A stretch of 64,000 bases of DNA, taken from positions 1-64,000 of the forward strand of contig JAIXMR010000127.1 of NCBI GenBank assembly GCA_025677835.1. Direction: 5' to 3'. Positions 57,922 through 64,000 of the stretch are shown one piece after another. Positions within the stretch are counted from its first letter, which is position 1. Every line of letters starts with the position of its first letter. This stretch comes from Sporodiniella umbellata (lineage: Eukaryota; Mucoromycota; Mucoromycetes; Mucorales; Rhizopodaceae). Made by a program: the position numbers and the translations under genes. Under the pieces are notes generated by a model, which saw only the letters and a list, made by a program, of their open reading frames with translations, searched no databases and had not been told where the DNA came from.

Positions 57922-60636
57922 ATGTCCTTTTCTAAATCGCAAGGAAGGAAGCAAGAAGCGGGGATGCTTTCAAAGCAAAGGTAGGGCTTAACAATTAAAC
58001 AGAAGAATGCCTCATAACTTGAGACTAACCCAAAAAAAAAAAAAAGCCGTGCAAATGGCAACACTAGCTTTAAAAAGGGGCTAGCAAACACTACGACACG
58101 AAACAATAATCAAAGCGCGTACCCCAATAACGAAACAGTTTTGGAAGATCAAGAATCACTTAAATTAATGCATGACAGAATGTTGTTTCTACTTGGAAAC
58201 ATGATTGTAAATAGTATATTTTACAAATAACAATAATAAGAAAAACTCACCACTGTAAAAGGGCACAGTAGTTGATGCAACAGTTAAGGACGGAAGTAGA
58301 TTTCAGGGTGTATTTCATGGTGCATCTACTGAAGGAGATTTGGCTATTGCCTTGAACTTTGCTCAAAAAATATTTGACCCTGCAGCTCCTTCTTTGCAGG
58401 ACAAAACCAATCCCAATCCAATTATACACCAGCTGTTGATTTACTCCAAAGACTTGGTTGAAGTAACAGTTTCGGATATCGATTTTTCTGAAAATACACT
58501 AGAGCATAGCTGTAAGGATAAACTGAAATCATCCAACTCTGACTAACGTAACATACAGCGTTTAAAACCGATACTGATATTAGCGGAAAATTGGAAACGA
58601 AGGAGAGAGAGCTACATCGATGGGCTCCTAGCGAGGAAGACAGCGCTTTGGAACTAGCAGATGAAAGCTTGGAAGCGTCAACTGGAGAGTCCCACTGGGA
58701 TCAGTTTGCTGTCAACGAGAAGCTATTTGGGTTGAAGACAGATTTTAACGAAGAGATGTACACAACCCATCTAGATAGATCAGCCCCTGGATTTAAAGAT
58801 CGCGAAAAGCATGCCATCAAGGTTGCTAACGAAATACAAAAGGTAAGTCGCTATGATTTTCAACTAATATGCTGACTCGATATAGACTTCAACAACTAAT
58901 GTACATATGCTGGAAGAGCGTGGTATTTCGATTGATAACAGTGGCATGGATGAAGAAGATTTGTATGGTGCTGTTGCACGAGACAAATACGTACCTCCTG
59001 CTCTTCGTACCCAAACACAAAAACAAGAATTTCAAAAAAGGAGCACTATCCCCGCTGGCAAGGCTAACACTGTCCCTATTAGCAAAGCTAGCATTGTTCC
59101 TGCTACCAAAGCCAAAACTATTCCTAGCAACAATCCTAATGCTGAGTCCCCAAAAAATAGTTCTTCGCCCATAGCTAATCTTACTGCATCCCGTAGAGGA
59201 TCTAACGAAAAAATTCAACAAGAAAAAGTAAATAAAGCAAAAATAATAACAATATAACTCAAAACAAAACCAAAAAAAATTCAATCTTTAAAGGTCAAAG
59301 ACATCGAGTCGCCAATTAGAATCGAGTCGGAAGTAGCCAGTACTTTCAAACACTTTGCTATGATGGAAAAAACTAAACTCAATGCAAAAAAGCAGGCTTT
59401 ACAGAAAAAGGAAAAGGATGGTAGACTAGCAGAACTGATGATGTTTCACCAGACTTTCAAATTAAATGTACCTGTTCCCGCTGACTTGTTGCCGTTACTG
59501 TCAAAAAAGTCAGCCAACTCAAGCCCCTCTTCTGCCGGGTCGCCATCCTCGGATGAACAGAAAAAAAAGGCAGAAAATCCACCCAGCTCACCTGCCGCTG
59601 CACCCTCTCCAACCCCAAAAGTCGCCTCCAAACCTTCGTCACCCACACCCACCGAACCTAAATGTCTGGATGCTAGTGCCAGTCCGTCTTCAGGGTCTAC
59701 TTTCAAGCTGAATGCCAAGGCTTCCTCTTTTAAACCCAACCCTACTGCTGCTGCCTTTGTTCCTGGCACTAGCTTCTCACAGCAAGACGATGTCGGTTCC
59801 TTTTTTGGGGCCAAACAATTAAAAAGAAACTCGGTTAGTGAACCAGTGAGCGTTAAGGACACAATCAAGCCATCCTTTTTAAAGAAAGCTCATAGCCCAA
59901 GTTCAGTAGGCCCTACCTGGCCCTTTGGGTCAAAATCCTATAGGGTTCAATTCAATCAATTCAGCACCTATGACGAAGATGTATTTACTGGATACCCCTC
60001 TCCTGGCTATGGTTATGGCTATCCTCAATACCATTACCCTCAAGTAAATAGTTTTTTCTTTATATGTCAATTACTCACTTTTTTTTTCGTATAGTACGTG
60101 CCAGGTATGCCTCAAATGAGCGTTCAACAAGGTGGTGTTCCCTACATGAGCCCTCAAGTATGTATATTTTCTTGTGTTGAAAAGGCTGGCATTTAACTCT
60201 AGACATAGTTTGTTTCCAATGTACCCATCTCTGCATCTATGTCACCAAACGGGGCTCCAGCATCTGTGGGCTATAGTCCTCAAATGAATAATATATCCCC
60301 CCGTAAGCCATTTAACTTGTTGCTTACATCAAACTGACTATTTAGTAGATGGCTCGCCATTCCCTCAAGGGTATCCCTCGCCACAAAGATCGCACATGGT
60401 TCCTCAAGGGATGCCTCCACAAATGTACCAATACCAAGGTAAGTTCGATAACAGCCAGAGCTTTTCTTTTTTCTAAAAAAAAAATGAATAAATAAATAGG
60501 TACACCTATAATGCGCTACCAACATGATATGATGATAAATAATTCTGGGCCTCAGAATATGCTACAGAGACCAACAATGCCTGAACAAATGCAATATACA
60601 ACGCAAGAAGGACCAGAAGTGTCCCCGACGAACTGA
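57922..60636 (+). CDS. PBP1: Ataxin-2 family protein Pbp1
   Basis: Binds poly(A)-binding protein and acts in stress granules and translation control. Several exons splice in phase from ATG 57922. An N-terminal basic segment is followed by the Lsm domain (HDRMLFLLGNMI, then GTVVDATVKDGSRFQGVFHG). The LsmAD domain follows: ELHRWAPSEEDSALEL, WDQFAVNEKLFGLKTDFNEE and TTHLDRSAPGF. A Ser/Pro/Lys-rich disordered middle holds a PAM2-like motif (FKLNAKASSFKPN) and directly after it a second AAAFVPG-type sequence. The C-terminus is Pro/Gln/Tyr/Met-rich, with a C-terminal Met-rich tail split over small exons. An intron near 58515 and a small last-exon series from 60110 were read by phase. Confidence 0.9.
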
Positions 60637-62135
60637 GCAATATAATGTAAACCTTTGTGTTTTCTCTCTCTTTTTTTTTTTTTTGTACATCTTTCTTTTT
60701 TATATTAAAAAAAAAGTAGTGGAGAAAGTATAAGACTTTCTGTTTTGGTTTGTTTGTTTACTTTTTTGGGCCTCATAGTACATTAATGGCTTCCACCTAA
60801 AATATTATATTGACAATTCATTAACTGTTGATTTGCTAGAAACTGTTGGAAACGTAATACAGGCTTAATCAGGAAACTGCGTTTCAAAACATTGTCTATC
60901 TTTTTGTATCTTCCTATAAAGATATGCAGCTAATACATTGTGACAAAAAAACATGTGGCTTGGTAATTAGCAAGACACGAGTGCTCATTCGTACTTTTTT
61001 GCAGGCAGTAGTGCTGTGAGCCTTTTGTGTAATATGGAACCTAACCATAATGATCACAAAGAAATGTACTCCTTTGCTTAAATAAGAAAATAAAGTGAAA
61101 GCTTTTGCACATTGTTTTGTAGCCTCAAGCTATTTTTGATTGTTTTATTTTTAAAGTATAGAGCCAAGGGCTCTCCTTAAAACGAATTGTAGCGTTTGTT
61201 TCTCTTTTTTGTTGAGCTAAAGCTACGACAAAATTCTAGACAATTTTCTTTTGCCAAATAGTGTAAAGGTGCCCATCGACTTTTAATCCCAATTAGCGAG
61301 CCAATCAGACATTTTAACACTGGACCCAGTCTGTCAGCTTACTAAAGTTGTACACTTCCTTAATTCTAGATCAAAAACCTGTATCTACCCGTATAGTTAA
61401 AATTCCGAAAAAGTGGAAGATCTAAAAAAACGGCACGTTCAACCGTAAAAACGCTGTAACACGCCCAGTCCCTAAAGAAGATAGCGTTATGCGCCTTTAA
61501 TTCCTATTCAGGTTTATCCTAATAAAACGCTCGCTGCTGTCTCTTTCAGAATCGCCAAGCTATTTTCCTCAAAAAAAAAAAACAGCGCTATCGCTCCGAT
61601 TGAATAAACTAATTATGAGAGTAGATCGTAGCCTATTGTCTAATTTCGACACAAAAAAGTAAATGAAGGAAATACCCAAAGGTACCTTGTTTTGGAAAAT
61701 TCAACCCAAAAAAGAAATATGAAGAGACCAAAAATGAGAAACAAAGTACCAAAAATACTTTGTGGCAGATGCTTTTTTTCTCTTTTATTAAAAAAGTACC
61801 TTTCATACACATTGAAGTCTCCTGTTCGCCTGTTCCACAGGTTATTTTTAAATGTTAAGGTTTGACTTTTATCGTTTTTAGTTCTTAGTGACACAGAGAT
61901 CAGCAGCGACCTAAATATAAAATAGAAGAACCTGAATATAAATCTCTCACTCGTTTTTATTCAATAAAAGGTAATCAGTGTAACTATATATATGCATGTG
62001 GAACAATAGACAGAAAAAACACTATAAAAGTCTTTATTGTGAATGGAAAAAATTCGTTTTTTTAATACTTTCTTTCCTTTAAAAACCTTGTCCTTCGTTT
62101 TTTACTGAACACTTTCCCTATACCACTCATTAATA
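60637..62135. other. Intergenic region, no gene seen
   Basis: About 1.5 kb of AT-rich DNA. A frame at 61640-61894 on the minus strand is Phe/Leu/Lys-rich and unsupported. Contains the promoter of the LysM gene. Confidence 0.5.
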
Positions 62136-63249
62136 ATGCGTACCTCTGCGATTGCTGTTGCTTGTATTGCAACCTTTTTAACAGCTGATGTTGCTGCCAT
62201 AACGTGTTCTAAACACTATATTGCAAAATCCTCAGATAAATCCGTATGTTTTATTCAGAAGCTTTTTTTTTCTTGTTACTTACTTTATATAAAGTGTAGT
62301 GTTCTTTCTCGTCATGCAGGAGTCTCATCCAGCGATTTACACAAATTAAACACCAATCGTAAGTAGAGACACATCAGTTACATGGTTATTTATGCTATCT
62401 TTGTTTTGTTTAGTTAACAGTAGATGTAGCAATGTTGTTGCTGGACAAAAATTGTGTGTTAAGTCTAAATCCCTCAACATCAAAAAAGCTGCCAAAAAAG
62501 CTACCACCAAAAAGACTAAAGCTAAAAAGTCTACTGTCAAGAAAACTACGGTTAAAAAGACTAGCGCTAAAAAAATAACTACAAAGTCTAGCAAAAAGCA
62601 AAAGACTACGACTACTGTAAAAGAAGCTACTCAAACAGGCGCAAAGAAGACAACAGTAACAAAGAAAACTACAGTCATCCCCACCACCGCTACCACTACC
62701 ACTCGATCTCCAGTCAAAACAACAACCACAGCTGTTGCCACTTCCACTCCTAACTACAACTATGTCTATGGATTGACTGCCCAAATCACCAGCGGAAAAG
62801 ATTTTTGTCTTTTCCTGCCCCCTAGCCCTGGAAATAAACAGGCCAATGGTGGTAAAATAGACAACGACGCCATTGCAAACTCTGAAAAAAATGCCCGCGC
62901 TTTCTGTACTCAGCCTAATGCCAAGGCCCCTGGTGCTCTCACTTTGCCAGTGACCTTTATCACCACAGCTAACTTTTATACTGACGAAGCTGCTGGTTAT
63001 ACTCAAGTTACTGGCAGATTCAATCCCTCAGCTTGGGAGCTCTCCAATACTGATGAAGGCGGACAGTACGATAACCACGGAAAAGGCTCGCCTCCCAAGT
63101 CTATGTGTCACGGTTACAAGTACTATGTCAACATGATTGAGCCCAACGACGGCACCTATTGCATGAGATGCTGCAACTCTTACGCTGATTGTAATGCTGG
63201 AAGAAGCGCCTACGGATGTAAGCGTATTGTATCAAACGGAATTTATTAG
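62136..63249 (+). CDS. Secreted LysM protein with Lys/Thr-rich linker and Cys-rich C-terminal domain
   Basis: LysM domains bind chitin or other N-acetylglucosamine polymers; secreted fungal versions act on or hide cell walls. Three exons. The N-terminus is a signal peptide (MRTSAIAVACIATFLTADVA). The LysM domain is spread over all three: HYIAKSSDKS, then CSVLSRHAGVSSSDLHKLNT, then CSNVVAGQKLCVKSK. The first intron runs from GTATGT to TATATAAAG and keeps phase; reading straight through would give a poor hydrophobic insert. A Lys/Thr-rich linker of about 80 residues (KKTTVKKTSAKK) follows. A globular C-terminal domain has Cys pairs (DFCLFLPPSPGN, AFCTQPNAKA, YCMRCCNSYADC) resembling fungal secreted proteins of unknown function. 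Whether it is wall-bound or free is unknown. Confidence 0.8.
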
Positions 63250-63657
63250 TCGATCCAATAAATACTTTTCAAATTTAATTAATCGACCTTAATTTGTATT
63301 TTCAAGACACACAGTTGTCTTTGAACAATATTTTTTTCCGGTGTTGTAGTACACATAAGCAAAATGCTAGCCTGTTAAAATGCAGAGCGTATATGGGGGA
63401 CTCGGGAACACAAATACAAAGAGCCTGTTTCTTTAATTCACAACTAATAATATGTTGGGTTATCAAACCAATTTAATATACGGCACTTGGAGTTTGTATT
63501 TTAAAGAACAGAGAAATGACATACATTATGGTGGCATAAAGCGCCTAAGAATCACAAAGGGTGTGTTTTGTGGACATTGAATTCGATTTTGGAAAATACA
63601 CCAAATGGACTGTTTTTGGAACGACACGTCCTTTTTTTGTTTTGTTTAACTTTAAAG
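63250..63657. other. Intergenic region, no gene seen
   Basis: About 400 bp between the tandem LysM and NEDD8 genes. AT-rich, no frame of note; TTTGTTTTGTTTAAC directly precedes the NEDD8 ATG. Confidence 0.5.
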
Positions 63658-64000
63658 ATGCTTGTCAAAGTGAAGGTAATTGCCAATAAATGATATCGAA
63701 ATCAAACTCAAAATGAAATAGACTTTAACTGGTAAAGAAGTAAGTTTTTTCTTTATAAAAAAAAGGTCGAGATGGAATAGGTTTTTCTAAAGGCAACCAC
63801 AGATTGAAATCGATATTGAGCCCAATGACAAGATCTCTCGTATAAAAGAGCGTGTTGAAGAAAAAGAGGGTATTCCACCACCTCAACAAAGATTGATTTA
63901 TAGCGGAAAGCAAATGTAGATGTCTACCATAATAATATGTATAAATTGGCTAATTCTCCTTTTTTTTTTAGGGCTGATGAAATGACTGCCAGTCAATATG
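63658..64000 (+). CDS. RUB1: NEDD8/Rub1 ubiquitin-like modifier (partial, runs off right edge)
   Basis: NEDD8 is conjugated to cullins and activates SCF-type ubiquitin ligases. Four exons are visible: 63658-63675 (MLVKVK), a second coding TLTGKE, a third starting [20 protein letters not shown] and ending LIYSGKQ, and the beginning of the next with ADEMTASQY. The donors are GTAATT, GTAAGT and GTAGAT. The [17 protein letters not shown] stretch is diagnostic of NEDD8 rather than ubiquitin. The C-terminal part with the conjugation Gly-Gly lies beyond the window. Confidence 0.92.

Noticed and set aside
1..64000. CRISPR arrays, bacterial operons, insertion sequences or viral genes
   Set aside because: None seen. 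The window is eukaryotic nuclear DNA, the only tandem arrays are the minisatellite and microsatellites, and no transposase, integrase, reverse transcriptase or capsid motifs were found.

Overview
This 64 kb window looks like nuclear DNA of an early-diverging filamentous fungus, most likely Mucoromycota (Mucorales-like). The sequence is AT-rich and gene-dense. Genes are cut by many short introns, mostly 44-60 bp, with GTAAGT/GTAAAT-type donors and CTAAT/CTGAC-type branch sites. Long A, T, TA and TG runs are frequent both in introns and between genes. All protein identities below come from reading spliced translations by eye and from knowledge of the families. No database search was run. Several open frames begin at TTG or GTG codons, so I moved starts to an ATG or an upstream exon where the splicing phase allowed it.

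Layout. 0-9 kb: a Cue2-like no-go-decay nuclease; a five-exon MT-A70 adenine methyltransferase, which is of interest because early-diverging fungi use 6mA in DNA; a 12-bp minisatellite array; a secreted DUF3455 protein; and an HSD10-type short-chain dehydrogenase. 9-20 kb: Has1 RNA helicase, an allantoate-permease-type MFS transporter, a small Med30-like coiled-coil protein, a mitochondrial PPR protein, an unrecognised secreted protein and a coiled-coil protein. 20.4-22.8 kb: a homopolymer-rich non-coding stretch with a 44-bp inverted repeat upstream of PEP carboxykinase. 22.8-33 kb: PEP carboxykinase, Ndc80, mitochondrial pyruvate carrier Mpc2, a divergent Cdh1/Fizzy-related APC/C activator, ribosomal protein uL23 and DNA primase large subunit Pri2.

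32.3-37.7 kb is the most unusual structure. The 3' part of PRI2 and its downstream flank (about 1.54 kb) recur as a nearly identical inverted copy, separated by a 2.28 kb spacer that carries at least one small spliced gene candidate. 38-49 kb: an F-box/WD40 protein, a DUF4451 putative regulator, the polarisome scaffold Spa2 and the APC/C subunit Cdc23/Apc8. 51-64 kb: TRAPP subunit Bet5, vacuolar M28 protease Pff1, mitochondrial ribosomal protein bL19m, ataxin-2/Pbp1, a secreted LysM protein, and the 5' part of the NEDD8/Rub1 gene, which runs off the right edge.

Most genes are housekeeping. Cell-cycle and ubiquitin-pathway genes are common here (Ndc80, APC/C activator, Apc8, Pri2, F-box protein, NEDD8), but nothing shows that they form a functional cluster. 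The features I judge most worth follow-up are the PRI2 inverted duplication, the MT-A70 gene with its DPPF motif, the minisatellite next to it, the APC/C activator that seems to lack a normal C-box and IR tail, and the inverted repeat upstream of PEP carboxykinase.
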